64,000 nucleotides of DNA, from positions 9,147,904-9,211,903 of the forward strand of contig OU342808.1 of the NCBI GenBank assembly GCA_910591455.2. Reading direction: 5' to 3'. The notes under the pieces were generated by a model, which saw only the letters and a program-made list of their open reading frames with translations, was not told the DNA's origin and did not search any database. Within the stretch, counting starts at the first letter, position 1. Each line of letters begins with the position of its first letter. Below, piece by piece: positions 24,300 through 38,015 of the stretch. Source of the stretch: Pholis gunnellus. Lineage: Eukaryota > Chordata > Actinopteri > Perciformes > Pholidae. Made by a program: the position numbers and the translations under genes.

Positions 24300-24540
24300 C
24301 AAGGATATTATTCACTTTCCTGCATTTCACTACTGTATTTATATTTCTTAAACTGCACCGCAACTTTTATTCTATTTTTAGCTTTTAAATGTTTTAATGA
24401 CTTTTTAATGTTTCATCCAATGTTCTTAATTGTTTTTAAAATCTCCTTGCCTTATGTTTTGATGCTTTTAATGGCTTTATGTGAAGCACTTTGAATTACA
24501 TTGTCATTGAAATGTGCTACACAAATAAACTTGCCTTGCC
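24300..24540 (+). mobile_element. LINE 3' tail (L2/CR1-like, by tail type)
   Basis: A T-rich 3' untranslated stretch ends in 'tgtgaagcactttgaattac', then 'gaaatgtgctacacaaataa' and 'acttgccttgcc'. This resembles the 3' ends of teleost LINEs ('gtaaagcactttgaattgcc...gaaatgtgctatacaaataa' followed by short tandem units). No coding sequence of the element is left, so this is a 5'-truncated copy in + orientation. The two TTGCC units at the end would be the terminal microsatellite. Confidence 0.65.
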
Positions 24541-24567
24541 TAATGAGACTCTGCATCCAAGCACAGG

Positions 24568-24597
24568 CCAAGTAGTTCCAAGTAATTCCAAGTAATG
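24568..24597. repeat. Short tandem repeat, 10 bp x 3
   Basis: Units CCAAGTAGTT, CCAAGTAATT and CCAAGTAATG follow each other shortly after the LINE tail. Confidence 0.85.
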
Positions 24598-27500
24598 CTG
24601 TTTACTCATCTACATCTACATCAATAGAACTTTCAAAGTAGAATATGAGCCAAACGAATAGACAATCATCTTTAGATTACAGGCTTTTATTGGCTTTTGT
24701 AAAACCATATTTACGAGAAAAGCGGCAACAACAAGAAAATACCCAGCATTGGCTCAGTGGCCCAGTTGGTGATAAGTCATGTCAGTTCGGAGAAAAACAG
24801 GGCAGAAGAGAGCAGAACACAGGTAAATTAAAAGATTGACCCATGCCCTACAATGTCAAAAACCATACCAACTGAAATTGCCTGTGGCAAGGTCAGATGA
24901 GAGGACTGGAAGGTCGTCTGTGTACGTGTTTGTGTGTGTGAAACTATGAAAGCAAGACAGATGGAGATGGATGGATCGGCAGACGGAGAGAAAGAAAGCA
25001 TGAATACATTTGTGTGTGTGCATACTTGCATCTCTGTGATAGAGAAGGCGAATGAACGCGTGTGTGCGCAGACCGAGCTGCTGAAGTATGCTTATGAGCC
25101 CGCTCTGCCTCTCCAGGTTCACTAATCTTTGACCCAATATACTGTATAATGATTCCTCTACTTCTTTTCATCTGTCTGCAGTCAGTCTGACTGTCCATCC
25201 ATCACTCCCTCTCCCTGACTGCAATATGTGGAAAGCACAGCTCGGGTCAACTGTTCCTGACACAAGATATGGGGGGTATCTTCAAGTGTCAATCATACAC
25301 AAAAGCACACACATACTGCAGAGTACACACTGTCTGAGCGTACACATTGTACCGCCAGCTTGTTCTCACTCCCAAAGCGTTGGACAGTGCTCTTCGACGT
25401 CTGACACAGACACATGCATGTATCCTTTAGTGTGCAAACACACCGTTGTCCTGATTACAGGCTCAGAGCAACTGATAACGTATCACGTCTGAAATAGACT
25501 CGTCCAAAGCTTACGCCAGAGGTGTATGTAGAGCGTCATAGTGTAAAGCTTAGAGCCACTGACCAAGCTGTGGTATTTGACGCACTGAGGTGAGATCTGT
25601 TAACAGCTGCATATGTACACAGAGAATTTTACCAGCCATGATCGTGATATCCTGTTTTGAACTGAGGAGTCAGACATAGGCAATTTACAAAAGACAGAAA
25701 GCAGAAAGACACACATTAAACAGATGTTTCAACCACAAAACCAATAACCACAAGGCATTAATGATGTTTTTAAATTCAACAGCAAGGCTGCATACATAGA
25801 GATTTGAATCACTGTGAAAGTCAAAGTCAGAAATACCAATAGAAGAACAAGAGCAATTTCTCGAAAATGCTAAAAGAACGAGCAAAGCGCATTCACAATC
25901 TAAGATCCTGCTTTTGCATTCGGGGTCACCATAAGTCACAGCGTAACAACCTTCCAACATGAGATTGAGCGGTTACCACTGGGGGGAGAGAAGCAGGTCA
26001 TATTAGTGTCACAGTATGAAGGGTTGGTGTTTGAGTGAGTGAGCAATTGAAGGGAATAACCAGCTGGATATGGTGGAGAGTAGCAGATGTTATGGCCCTC
26101 AATTACACATCTGATCAGGCCTCCAGGGGCTGAAGCATATGCTAAAGTTGCCAGCCAGAGGAGCTGACCCCACTGTGCACTCGTGTTTTACAGGTAACTG
26201 GGGGCTGATGGGGGCTCCACATAATTCAGGTCATTTTAAATCCTTTTAATCAAGTTTTTTCTTTTTTTTTCTAAGCTTTAAATGATAAAAAGACTTAACA
26301 TTATAAGATGATTTCAACCGGCATTAAATACTGTAAAGGAAGGCTGTCAGCTGTGAAATTAAGTTACTAATTGCACATTTAATTAATACAGTTCAAAACA
26401 ATTGACCTCTAGATATTGTTCTATTGTTAAGATAGTTTTGATATTTCTGAGATAAATGTGTCTTTCTTGCTTTAATCAGTTAATAACCTATACAACATCA
26501 CTTTTGCTTTACTGAGATATTAAGTAGCAATTTTGCAGCAAATTTAACTTTTCAGAAAGAAAGAAAAATCATAACCATGTGTAAATTAATTTCTTACTTT
26601 AAATACATGCATACTGTGTATCATTTAAGAAAGAAGAGGTGATGTACTGCATCATAGAGTAACTTTAAATATCAAAAAGTTGTCTGAGTTGTCAAAATAA
26701 CTGATAGACACCAAAACAGACAACTCTCGTAATCAATAGTTTGCTCTTGTGACTGTGTTTTTAAAGCATCTTGGAGAATACTCCTAATCCTTTGTGGCCA
26801 CAAATTCTCAAAGGACTAACAGCCTTCAATCTAAAGTCTTTCTTTAACTGGGGACAGTCATTCTATCTCATCTATTTAGGAGAGCTGCAGAGCTGTAATC
26901 TATCATCAGATCCCGCTTCCAGGAGGCATCAAACAATAAACCTCTAGGCTGTCCTTGTGCATGTGTACCTTGTTGAGCACCTAATAATGCTAAGTTGAAC
27001 ACCTACTGACAAAAACTCAAAACTCATTCACTAAGGAGGACTTCTAGTCTTTGCTGAGAGCATGTAGGATGCTTTATGAACATGTTATTGAACACAACTC
27101 TGACGCAAATGGGGCACTGTGCTCTAAAACCAAAGCAAAGCTGAGACAAAAGATCAAGTGACCCTAAAGAGAAATTTAACCTTCACCTCTCAATTATCAA
27201 ATCATGTTATTCCTGCATTTGCTGCTGGGCTTTGTGGGAGGGAGACAGTTTGACCCTGAGTCTACAAGTGGGCAAACATCAAGTGCATCATTTACATGTT
27301 TGTGTCTCTGAGAGAGGAAGAGAGACAGCTACATCCTCCAGTACATAAAGAAAAGAGAAACCCACGGTGTTAACGACACACCGACACAGTCTGAGGAGAA
27401 AGATAAAAACAGCGCATGATGGGAACAGGAGGAAAGAGAAAATGAGAGCTAGGCGAAGGGGAACAAGGAAAAGGAGACAGCAAAAGGAAGCAGTGAGATG

Positions 27501-29187
27501 AAAATGTGTACCACAAGGAAGCAGTAAATAGGCTGTCTGCCCAAGAATTATGCCCTTCCTTCTGGCGCATTGGGTACCTTTGGAAATGCTGGAACAGTGT
27601 GCTGGAATGCAGCTGCTCTGCAAGTTCGGGGGAAATGCAGTCCAATCTGTCTCAGATATCACACATGACAAACAGACTAATCAATAAAGAACAAAATGAA
27701 TGGGTAACTTTTACTTTGAGCAACAAAAATCAATCCAGACACACAGGCCTCAAACAACTTCACTCGCGCCTTGGATTCCTCGCACAGTAAACACACACAC
27801 CTATCCAAACATGCACACTTCCACACACAGCAGAGGGTCTTCATGGATCGCAGTGTTTGGAAATTGGCCTGTGTATGTGTGTGTGTGTATTTTCCTTGGC
27901 AGAGTTGCCAATTTTCATCGTGATACAGTCTTTAGTTCCAGCTGCTGTCGGCAAGTCTTAAAGGGATTATACAGTATACTGAAGATACTTGAAGAGGACC
28001 ATCAATAACACCATGTACAAAAATGAAATGAAACGTGAGCGCTGAAGGGAAAGATCGCCCCTCTTGGTTCCAAAGAAATCAAGAATGATAGTTGGCACTG
28101 AGACAACAAACCGAGCATCTCGTCCAACCTCCTTGTTTTGGTGGGAGGACTATAATGCATGTGGGTTGCTTTTAAGTTAAAAGCTTTTCACTTTTAGGTA
28201 AATTACAGAGGTTACAGTCACATTTCTGTCAAGGATCCATGGCGGTGCACGACTCATGTCCAAAGATTTGATTATGCAGAACAGAGAAACACCTGTTTAT
28301 TCAAAATAAGATATATTATTGTATTTACAAGACACCAACTCTAAAATACACGGGCGGCATCGAGAGCTCAACTTATTCCTTTGTATTTTTCACTGTTAAG
28401 ATATCTGAGTATTTTTTTGTTTTGTTGTAAGGACAATATTTACGCTATCTGCAAGAACAAAACAAATGAACGCATGCAGAGTGCATTCCACCATAGATGT
28501 CAGACTCTCTTCTTAAAAGCTACTATGTTGTTTGTGGCCATTCAGCCATACACAGTAAGAGGCTTTAGGAAAAGAAAGCCTTCTGCGTTATTGCCAGCTG
28601 TAAGCAAGGTGCTGTACTTAAAGCAACTCAGTGGCTTCTATTGAAACATGCCATGCTCTTATCTGTTGATGTGCCTTTTTTCCCCATGAGTCTCCCATCC
28701 ATGACCATCCCCCAATTTGTCCTTCGTCACTGCACACACAGCATCCTTGCCTGCCTTTTCCTCTCACATAAACCGTTCCCTTTCCATTTCTAATTTCATT
28801 ATGCTTCATCTCTCTATGTCTCTTCTCAATTGACAGCATTAATCCCATTAGGAACTGAGCACAGGAATAACCAGAGGATGCAACAGCCCAAAACATGTTC
28901 CAGAAGTCAAAGCAGCGGAAGTATAGGGAGATAAGGAGGGATGGCCTTCAATTTGCTGTCTGTCACTAAACACCACACTCTGACCTATATACAGCTATTT
29001 GATATTTGATATAATGACCCACACATGTGAAATAAAAAAACAAAACAGTGTGTGTTTATGCCGGTGAGGGTGGAGGGAGATACACCGACGAAGGGACGAT
29101 AGATGGATAGATGTGGAAACATGATGGTGGAAGAGCGGGGATCTAAATGATGCTTGTAGGGCAAAGCATGCATGGAGGTGAGGTGAA

Positions 29188-29343
29188 GTGTGTGAGTGTG
29201 TGTGTGTGTGTGTGTTTGCGTGCATGCGAGCGTTCGAGTATGTAGCAGGTAAAACAGAGGAGTGGAGAGAGAAAGACACAACAGATAAGCACATTGCAAA
29301 AGAAAGAACAAAACTGTGATGCAAGCTCACACACAAACGCACA

Positions 29344-29384
<41 letters not shown>

Positions 29385-29482
29385 ACACACACACAATCTG
29401 TATCATCTCTAAAGTACTTACTGGCGTCCCCATTAGTGGCTGCACTAGCGACAGTCAATAGCGCTCACCTTTGGTGCTCCTT

Positions 29483-29513
<31 letters not shown>

Positions 29514-29708
29514 CACACAGACATGCACACCTATACACAGGCAGACACGCACATGCACACACATACACACACACACACACACAAACAGCCAACCTTTCAG
29601 TCCTTTAGCAGTAATGCTCTATAATCATTGTGCTTCCAGCTCCATGTGCCCAGATAAAACCTTAATGTCAACGCACATCTCACATCCCACACACACACAC
29701 ACACACAC
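29188..29708. repeat. Cluster of one TG and several CA microsatellites
   Basis: A (TG)n array at 29188-29215 is followed by (CA)n arrays at 29345-29395, 29482-29510, about 29561-29584 and 29688-29708. The TG and CA arrays are inverted relative to each other and could form long foldbacks. Confidence 0.9.
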
Positions 29709-30035
29709 TCTGTTTGTTGAGATAAGAACATAATGCCATATCTGTCTGGTGATAAAGTTCAAGGAGAGAGCTAGAGCCAAGCCCTTGAAGTGCCCTTTTA
29801 ACTGCACTTGAGAGTGGACGGCAGAGGACGCTATCTCTCTCTCTCTCTCTCTCTTTTTCTCTAGACGTCTGTGCATCTGTTTTGCGTGAATGCATGTTTT
29901 CACATCCTTTTTTGTTTGGCCACGATAAGGTTATGGCGAGTTCAGAAAAGGCGATATAAGCCTGATAATGGCCAAACCAAAGAGAAGTGGGGCTATTTGT
30001 GGCCGAGCTGGCCGAGGCACTTGACGAAGAATTAG

Positions 30036-30205
30036 CAGTTCCAGCTCCTCAAAGCAACATGTCAAGGTGTCCTTAAGCAAGACACTGAAGCCAGTTACTC
30101 CCGACAGTTAGGCCTGTGCCTTGCATGGTAGCTTGCTGCCATCAGTGTGTGAATATGTGTGTGTGTGATTGGGCGAATGAGAGGCAAGTGGCATTGTGGA
30201 AGCAG
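30036..30205 (+). repeat. Diverged common teleost interspersed repeat
   Basis: Phrases such as 'tccttaagcaagacactgaa', 'gccttgcatggtagcttgct', 'gccatcagtgtgtgaatatg' and 'gattgggcgaatgagaggc' match a widely distributed fish repeat. Intact copies read like 'tccttgagcaagacactgaa', followed later by 'gtgtgtgaatgggtgaatga'. The far end, which usually continues to an 'aagcgctttgg'-type tail, has decayed. Confidence 0.6.
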
Positions 30206-33200
30206 CACCTGGGATGTCTCACGATGTCTCAACAGAAAGAGTAGTGAATCAGCAAAGAAAACAACATCTGGCTGTTACACTCATAAAACCAAATATATTA
30301 CACATGAGGGTATGTGTGGGTATGCTGCATACCAACTCTTACACCCTGTTTCTACTGACTGGGAAGAACCAAGACAAAGCCCACATGTATAACAGAGTGA
30401 CAATGAATAGATTCATACATGTGTTGTTGTTGCTGTCAGGTGCAACAGTTCCTTCCCAATCACCTTCCTAATCATGGCTGCCATGCAAGTCATGAAAAAC
30501 AAGCTACAATTGGGCGGGGTCAAATGAGTAGTCTACCATATCTCTCAGGCTAGCTAGGTAAACACATACGTTTATGAGTATTTGATTGCCTAATGTGACG
30601 TACTGGCCATCTCAAAAGAGACAAATATAATGTAGTCTGATCACTACTTCACGAAAAATAACTTCAAGAAGATTTCTCACATTTTTGTCTGTTTGACTGA
30701 CAAGATGTTTCAAATTCATCGAAATGCACATTCTTGGCGTTTATCAAAAATGTTGGTCCAGCCATGGCTGCTGCCTTCTTAACTGTGTGCGAGAAGCTGG
30801 CATATGACTAACTCAAATAATACATAATTGTCTTTGTGGCACTGCCGTGATTGACAATGCTGTGCAAGTTTAGGATAACTACTTTCTGTAAAGGTTTGTG
30901 TGTGCACACAATATATGTTAGTTTCATTGACACTGAGTATACAGGTGTGTTTAGTGACACAATCTAGATGTGACTTTCTGCGAAATAAAATCCTTAAATA
31001 TCAACATGCAGCACTTTACTTTGGTGGATATTTGCTTCTGTGCGTGTTCACATTCTGTCACTGATTCTTCTTTGTTCTCAACTAAAGAGTATCCTTCTTC
31101 TTCGTCCCCATCACCATCTCTCTTGAACCGTTTGTGTTCATCCTTCACACTCTACATCATCCATTTAGCTCTCTTTATCTCTGGCTGAATTCTGCCTTGC
31201 CCTTCAAAATCACTTTTTCGCTGACCTCTACCAAGGAAGAAGTACAAATTTCAAATTCCTAAAGGTCTGGGCCATGCGTGCGAGTATTAATTGGAGATTA
31301 ACTCAAAAACGTTGAGCATATTGTATTGTAGGTGATAGGAGGTCTATTAGTTTTAGAAGTTTTGTAAAATAAGTAAAGTTAGTCCATTAATCAATTTAAA
31401 TGCATTTGAAGACACCTTAATCTTTGTTCATCCCTATCCCACCTCACCCTGTTATTTCACCGACCTCAGCTGATCCCTCCATTTATTTCTTTATCTGCCT
31501 ACTTTCCTGTGTCACCCGTCTGCATAGCCTGCTGTCCACATTCTTACCATCTGTCATTCCATCATATACACCCTCTCCTCCAAGTCCTATAATTACAAAT
31601 GTCAACACTTGCTCGTCATGCTCCATTGACACAGGAGTGACGCACATATTGATGAATGATGAAAAATATCTCAATAAGTCAAACTATTCAATCATGCTAC
31701 CCACAAATCTTCATTTTAATCATTGTCATTTTCCACCCTTCAATTGATTCTGACAATGCCCTGCCAGCCCACTGCCCTCTGCAGCCGAGTGGTTAATGTG
31801 CGAAAAGTTCGCTAAAAGTTAACTCCAGACAGAGGCTGGCACAAATGACGACCTTCATGTGTCAGTAAGCTAAAGTAAAAGAGGAGGCGGAGAGGAAGAC
31901 GCAAAGGACGAGAACATATGGAAGGCCGTACTGAGTCACAGTGTTATATATTTCTGTTTTGGAATTTTATCCAATTTCCCCTTCATTTTATAAGATGCAA
32001 ACAGAAGCACAGAAATATATAAGGCACTCAAATATATGGGAAAAGACAAGAGAAACACACGGATATGCCGAATGATAAGACAAGAAGATTAGTTAGCCGC
32101 TAGATCAATCTGTCTTATATATCCCACGCTTCAAACATCTAGTTTTAATTCTTATTTTTAACTTAATACAAGACAATGTAATGCAATATGTTATAATACA
32201 ATATAATATGCATCCTGCAGAAAACATTATGGTTTTTTGACTGTAATTGACAGCCCACATTGTCTTTCACAAGCATATATTTCATGGCCCTTGGGGCCCA
32301 AATGAATCAAGAGACAATTCATTATAAATTGTGAAAAATTCATGCACAGGATGTTGATGAGAAAATACATATTCATCAATGGCAGTGGAGCAAAGCAGGA
32401 TCACAACATCTGATTTAAGGCTCCATTAGCACTAGAGGCCTGCTAATCCCGACCCCTCAGGGATGATTGTAGAGAATGAATTTAAAATGTTAAAAGGTGA
32501 TCAGTTCGGATCAGTACGAAAATTGCCCATGACAAAGAAAATTGCTCTCCAAAAGACAGAAGTCACACATAAAAGCATATTTTTGATTGGTGCTTCTTCA
32601 TTATACCTGTGGGCGGGGATGATACTTTAAATTGAATATTTTACGAAAGTCTAGCAAAGACAATATTAAGGGGTCTTCAGACAAACCTATGTTCATAGTT
32701 CGTGCTATATTGTGGGTAAAGCTCAGGAGATGACACAAGACTTAGAAAATAACCTCTTTTTAAAATATGTTTTGACAATATGCATGGTGGTGATAATGTA
32801 TTTAAATTGACCAGTTCTTCGTTTCCCCGTCTCATCCGTGTTGCTTTCATTGACACCAAAATAGGTGAAAATGCGGGAAACAGTTGATTTTGCCGAGGCA
32901 GAAATCAACAGAATTGAAAATAAATGCGTTGCCACATCTGAAATATCCCACAAGTTCTATTGTGGCTCAGTCCGGCCACCGCCGTCTCTGCCTGTTATTT
33001 CACCACCTCTCTGTGATAACTGCACTAAGGACTTGACTTTCTCCCACCAACTGTGAGGCTTTGTGTTTGATCAAGCCCTATATCTAACAGTAATTATATA
33101 GAGTTTGCATGTGTGTAAAACAAAGAAAGGGGACAACCAACAAGCACATAATGTTGTATGCATAAAAGAACTAGCAGGAAAATAAGCTGTTTCGTTTCAT

Positions 33201-33509
33201 ACATAGTCATGTTGTTCACATTACTGTATCAGTGACCACTGCAATATTGTGGGCGAAAATTATATCTTTCTTTGAACACTGAGGGGTCTAAACCCACCAT
33301 CAAACGTATAATGTTTTCATAGGCTACCAGTGCTGGTCCCTTACCTCTAAGCTGTAAATAGAGGGATACTTTAGGCTTTCCATAACCTCTCTGGATATAA
33401 GAAAAGGGGTTAAGGCTGATTTCAGCCCTTACCTTTGCCTGTGGATTGGATAAAAGTGCTTACTTACTTATTCCTTTCAACATAAATAGTTTTTGGTGAC
33501 TGTGTTTCT

Positions 33510-33812
33510 TTGTCTCTCTCAGTGCAAGGAATGTGTGAGTTGAACTCTTTTCCAATGCGTATGGCGATAATGATCTGTACTGCTGTCATTATTACTTATA
33601 TCCTACTTGTTACCAATGCACCTGCTATTGTGGCATCAAATATTAGAATTTTAGACTCATCGATTAAATCTTTGAATGTCAGACCTCGTTTAAAGCCAAC
33701 ACAGTCTACTAGCTGGTCTTATATGACCAAACCCTGGCAAATTGAAATTAGTTTTAATGGTTATTACTCTTTAAGGTCTAGGCAGACAGGATTTTTCCAA
33801 AGACCTCCATAG
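33510..33812 (+). other. Unidentified 100-codon ORF after a splice-acceptor-like site
   Basis: This ORF is on the strand opposite grid2. It follows 'tgtttctttgtctctctcag', a strong acceptor-like sequence ending at 33522, so the ORF could begin inside an exon. Around codons 17-40 lies a hydrophobic segment (MAIMICTAVIITYILLV), followed by a polar stretch with STSWSYMTKPWQIEISFNGYY and a basic RSRQTGFF. I do not recognise it. No donor site or poly(A) signal is evident near its end. It may be a retroelement fragment or chance. Confidence 0.25.
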
Positions 33813-36086
33813 ATTTTCGATAACTTTAACTTCACGTTCATTGCACTATAATCGTGCATCGTGTTGTTCTACAGTTTAAGATGAGCAAAAAATAAAGTAA
33901 GAGCAGAAGCCCACATATTAATGTAAAGAGAGAGAGCGACAGTAGAAAAAGTATAATCCTGAAGCTATGACAACAACTCCACAACGTTTTCAGCTCTCAG
34001 CTCTCACCCACCCAGACTGTAACAACAAAATTCCACCCACTGAGTAAAACAACTTCTAAGTTCGTCAAAATGTTCTTTATATCTTGTGAACAATGCAGAA
34101 TGTCTCGTTGCATTTTCTTTGGGTCAGATGGAGCTGTCAATGAGTATCCCAATGCTCTGCTGACATAAAATACTATATAATGTACAATGTAATAAACTCT
34201 CCAACATTATACTATCTTTGTCTGTCTCCGGTCAAACATCAACACCAGCTCTATAATTGAGTATTTTCTGGTTCTATTAGGCAAGTGGATAGTGGTAAGA
34301 GCAGCTTTTACTTGGGCAAAAAATTAAAACTTTTTGGATACAAGCTATATTCAGCGACTGCATTATTCAACATGTCTTATACAGAATATTTTTCTTCATG
34401 TTTCATTTGAAACATCTGTCATCTCTGGAATAATCTCCAACCCGTTTGAAGGTCCTTCAAGTGAGAAATGTCAGTTAAAGAGAAAATAGTCCCAAAATGG
34501 CAACGTTTTGAAATTTTAACACTTTGAGATCAAATGGCAAAATTTATATTTTTCTGCTTCTTTGCATCTCTAATATGAAGTCTATGTGTGTGTGTTTGTA
34601 AGAGAGAGACAGAGACAGAAGACTAAGTCCGCCTGAGCACATTTTGACTCATGGTTATGGTCCAATTTCCAAATACTAATATTTATGTTAATATATTAAT
34701 TCACTCATTATTTAATGCTACGTCTACCTACAAAATGTATGATCAGTGGCAAGAAACACAGATGGACAAGACCATGTTGTTTTTATAACACAACGTCCTA
34801 TAAATACCAATTCATGTTTTCTTACAAATGAAAGAATATGAAAAGGTTGTGCCTCTATCAAGTCACATTCTCTTTGGTTTAATCTCTCCTCAAATCCCAC
34901 TGTAATAAACCAGCATGAATAAACACTGACAATGCAGAATTAAAAAACTACTACTGATAACCTAGTTACAGCTTATGCATAATTAGTTGTTAGAATATGA
35001 ATATGTATGACTGTATACTGCTGTTATAGGATTATGTACTGTAGTCCCTGTTTTTATGCTTCGTTTCTCAGTAACTAACAGGCATATTTTACCCATAACA
35101 AAACCTCCCAGCAACAATTGTAATGATTTTCATTTTCTTAAACTCATCGAGTTATTGGTCCTTTATGAGCTGAGTAAGTCCAGGAAAGCCATTCATAATT
35201 CATGACAAGCAATATTTGCAATAAGACAATGGTCTTAGGGCAAGAAAGCCACAAAGTGGGTGGAATATGTACCAGCAAGGAGCCTTGTTGGCAGTGGATG
35301 GTACACTCACCCACATGTAATGAAGTGAAAAAAAGCAGCAGAGCAAGTAAATGTTAAATAATGCAGAACAGTGACAGAGCATGTTGGCTGTGAGTGTATA
35401 TCCGTGTGATTTTGTGGTAAAATGCATGGATGTGCATGATGGATGACATTCTACTGAGAATCCAGCAGATGCTGGAGCTCTGCTGAGCTCACATCACAAC
35501 AGGAACATGAAAGAAGAGCAAGGACAGCGACTCATATTAAAGTCACAATAATGACGAGATGAGCCAAGAAGCTCATGATAACTCGCATCTCTCCTCAAGG
35601 TTTGGCTCAAAACCAGTCTTTCTCACATTTACAGCTTTGCATGTGTGGTCTATATGTGCAACCATCAACTGACACAAGACTCGTCTAGGTCGTTAACCTA
35701 TACCAACATCTCATGGCCTGCATCAATGTGGGGGCAGTTTAACACATTACAGTACATGCTTGAGCACCACATTTAGTTCCTTAAGATCTTCCTTAATGCA
35801 CTAAATAACTTCCTTAACATCACTCTCGAGGCCTGCCGTATCCCCAATCTCCCTTTTTTTCTCCTTTCTCCAAGTCTCGAAATTTTGGAACAGTTTCCAG
35901 TTCACATGCAACATCAGGGCCTAATGCATCTGGATGGAAGGTGCTTTCGGTGACAAATGACATCATAAATAACTCTGATAGAGAAAAGACAAGGTCCCAG
36001 TCATCTCTCTCTGTCTCCACATGTCTCACTGCCTGTCTGTGTCTGTCTTTCAGTCCTTGTCTCTCTCCCTTACCTCTACTCACCAT

Positions 36087-36089
<3 letters not shown>

Positions 36090-36141
<52 letters not shown>
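36090..36141. repeat. (GA)n microsatellite
   Basis: A perfect GA array of 52 nt with purines on the + strand. Confidence 0.95.
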
Positions 36142-36144
<3 letters not shown>

Positions 36145-37590
36145 GATCATAAATCTTAACCAGCAATCTTTACCATCTCCTGACACTTCATCTCAGAAAC
36201 CTCTCTCCACTTGATGTCTCACTAAATTAGATTAAAAGACTGCTTTGTCAACCTTCCTGGAGAGGAGAGAGAGAGCGCGACTCTGGAAAACTAATTTGGG
36301 TTCCACTCACACACTAAAATGGAGGCCGACACTTCCATATTGTATAATGTTAAAGCTTAAGCAATTTCCCACACCTACTGCAGATCACATCTCATTGAAC
36401 GAATGGCTAAGTGATAATAAAGATGCATTTGTTCATCAATTTCCAAGGGATAGCCATGTTGCTGTGCTGCTGCTGAATGTGTGAAGAGGCAGTTGGCCTA
36501 ACCTTCACTAACAAAAGGTTCATTGTTGTGAGTTTGTGTTGAAGTCTATCTGCTCTCTAGTGGTGAAAAATCACTTAACGTTGGCTTAAACGTTTACTTA
36601 AAACGTTCCAAGAGAGTGAAACCTTGAGACACCTAATCGTAGTCCTCTGGCCGGCACAGCGTACTGACTTCAGTGTTTTTCCATGCAACACCTACATCGC
36701 TAAGACTATAAACACACAGGAACCTGCTCATACACAAATACTGACGCATACACATTCACAGACACATAATAACACCCCATCTTGCACCCCCCTCCCTGTC
36801 ACGCCTCCAGCCAAATTAGATGGTGATTGCTCTTTCTGAGGTCACTTTTAATTAAACTGAGATGAGAACATGACACATGGGATTAAGCCCCATCCTATCA
36901 CTTCAAATTATAAATTCATAACTAATGCTAGAGCCTATTGCTTTCAACCATGACCTCCATATCATTTATGTATAAGAGCAAAAGGAACTCCACTAATTGT
37001 CTTCTTCTGAAGAGATAAGGAGCATGAGAGGAGGGGGTGGGGAAGTGTGTGTGTGGGAAGGGAGTAGTTAAACACACATATGTAAGGAAATACATATATT
37101 CTAACATGAATATAATGTTTCAATGTAAGTTGTGCTGTACACCATCAAGACTGACTTGACACTGATTGACTCTAGCTCGCTCTCTCGCAGGATTTATATC
37201 AGACATGCTAACCTCTCAATAAATAGGGCTGCGAGAGTTTTTTGAAGCTACGAAGATGAACTTTAATCTTGTGTCGATTTTATCGGTTCCTGTGGACAAA
37301 AGCGGATAGACCTTTAGATCAATTCTCATTTTACTGCAGCGGGGTCTGACACTCAGTCCTGGTTCTGGTTCTCCTGTGCCTTACGCATGCCAGACAATAC
37401 GGACTTGGCCTGCAGCAGCGTGGTGTCTGGGTTGGCTTTCAGCGAAGCAGAGAGGCCGCAGATCGAAGGCGGCAGTGAAGCAAGATCTGTGTCTGTCTGC
37501 TGAGGGCTGGTCGCTGCCGGAGGACCCGCTGAAGTCTGAGCTGAAGAACTTTCTGGTGAACCTACATGATTTCTTGTTATTTTGAACGAA

Positions 37591-37713
37591 GTCTAACCCA
37601 GTGGCACTGATGATGAGCATTAAGGATAACTATATACAAAGAGTCATTTTGCTGATGGTCTTGTTTACTTATGTAGGCCATATAGAGGCATCAGCACTAA
37701 ACTGAGACTGTAT
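37591..37713 (+). repeat. Dispersed repeat family, copy B
   Basis: This is the second copy of the repeat at 3838-3953. It lies about 100 nt from the donor of exon 4. The 37.2-37.6 kb sequence before it is unusually GC-rich and may belong to the same element, but that part is not found in copy A. Confidence 0.65.
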
Positions 37714-37809
37714 AAACAGCTCCTTACCGTATCTTTAAATGACAAATATTGGGTGAGAAAAGCTTGAACTACTGTTACTGTTACTTTCCCCATTAAACGC
37801 CCTCCTTAC

Positions 37810-38015
37810 CTCAGTGATAAAAGCCTTGGCAGTGGCCGGGCTCATGAACAGCACGGCTCTGCGTAGTGTATCCCTGTAGCGATGCAGCTCTTCCACGCGC
37901 AATGTTCTGAACAGACTGGTGATCATCATGTTGATATTGGATTCCACCTTCTGAAGGGAAACGTCCATTCCCTGCTGAGAGGTCCGGTCCAGGAAATCCT
38001 CAATACCACGGATAT
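37810..38015 (-). CDS. grid2: grid2 coding exon 4: glutamate receptor delta-2, ATD part
   Basis: The exon is 206 nt. Its first two bases (AT) join the G that ends exon 3 to make the Asp codon of DIRGIEDFLD, and the acceptor is tttttttag. It ends in phase 0 after ...KAFITE, before the donor gtaagg at 37809 downward. It encodes 68 whole codons plus the split codon, which is exactly the mammalian GRID2 length. Diagnostic blocks are SQQGMDVSLQKVE, NINMMITSLF, EELHRYRDTLRRAVLFMSP and ATAKAFITE. Delta-1 has different residues at several of these positions. This part belongs to the hinge and lobe-2 region of the bilobed ATD. There are no internal stops or frameshifts. Confidence 0.97.

Larger units (their letters stand above)
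15852..37809 (-). other. grid2: grid2 intron 4 (22.0 kb, phase 0)
   Basis: The donor is gtaagg at 37809 downward and the acceptor is gttgcag ending at 15852. It holds a long CA array (16.2 kb), the intact hAT insertion (17.9-18.5 kb), a diverged teleost repeat (21.85-22.03 kb), a LINE 3' tail (24.3-24.5 kb), an inverted TG/CA microsatellite cluster (29.2-29.7 kb), another teleost repeat (30.0-30.2 kb), an unidentified ORF (33.5-33.8 kb), a GA array (36.1 kb) and one copy of a dispersed repeat (37.6 kb). The stretches 25-29 kb, 31-33 kb and 34-36 kb are AT-rich with nothing I can name. Confidence 0.9.

Noticed and set aside
36245..36484. 79-codon + strand ORF next to the GA array
   Set aside because: It has no recognisable motif and no supporting context. 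It is treated as chance.
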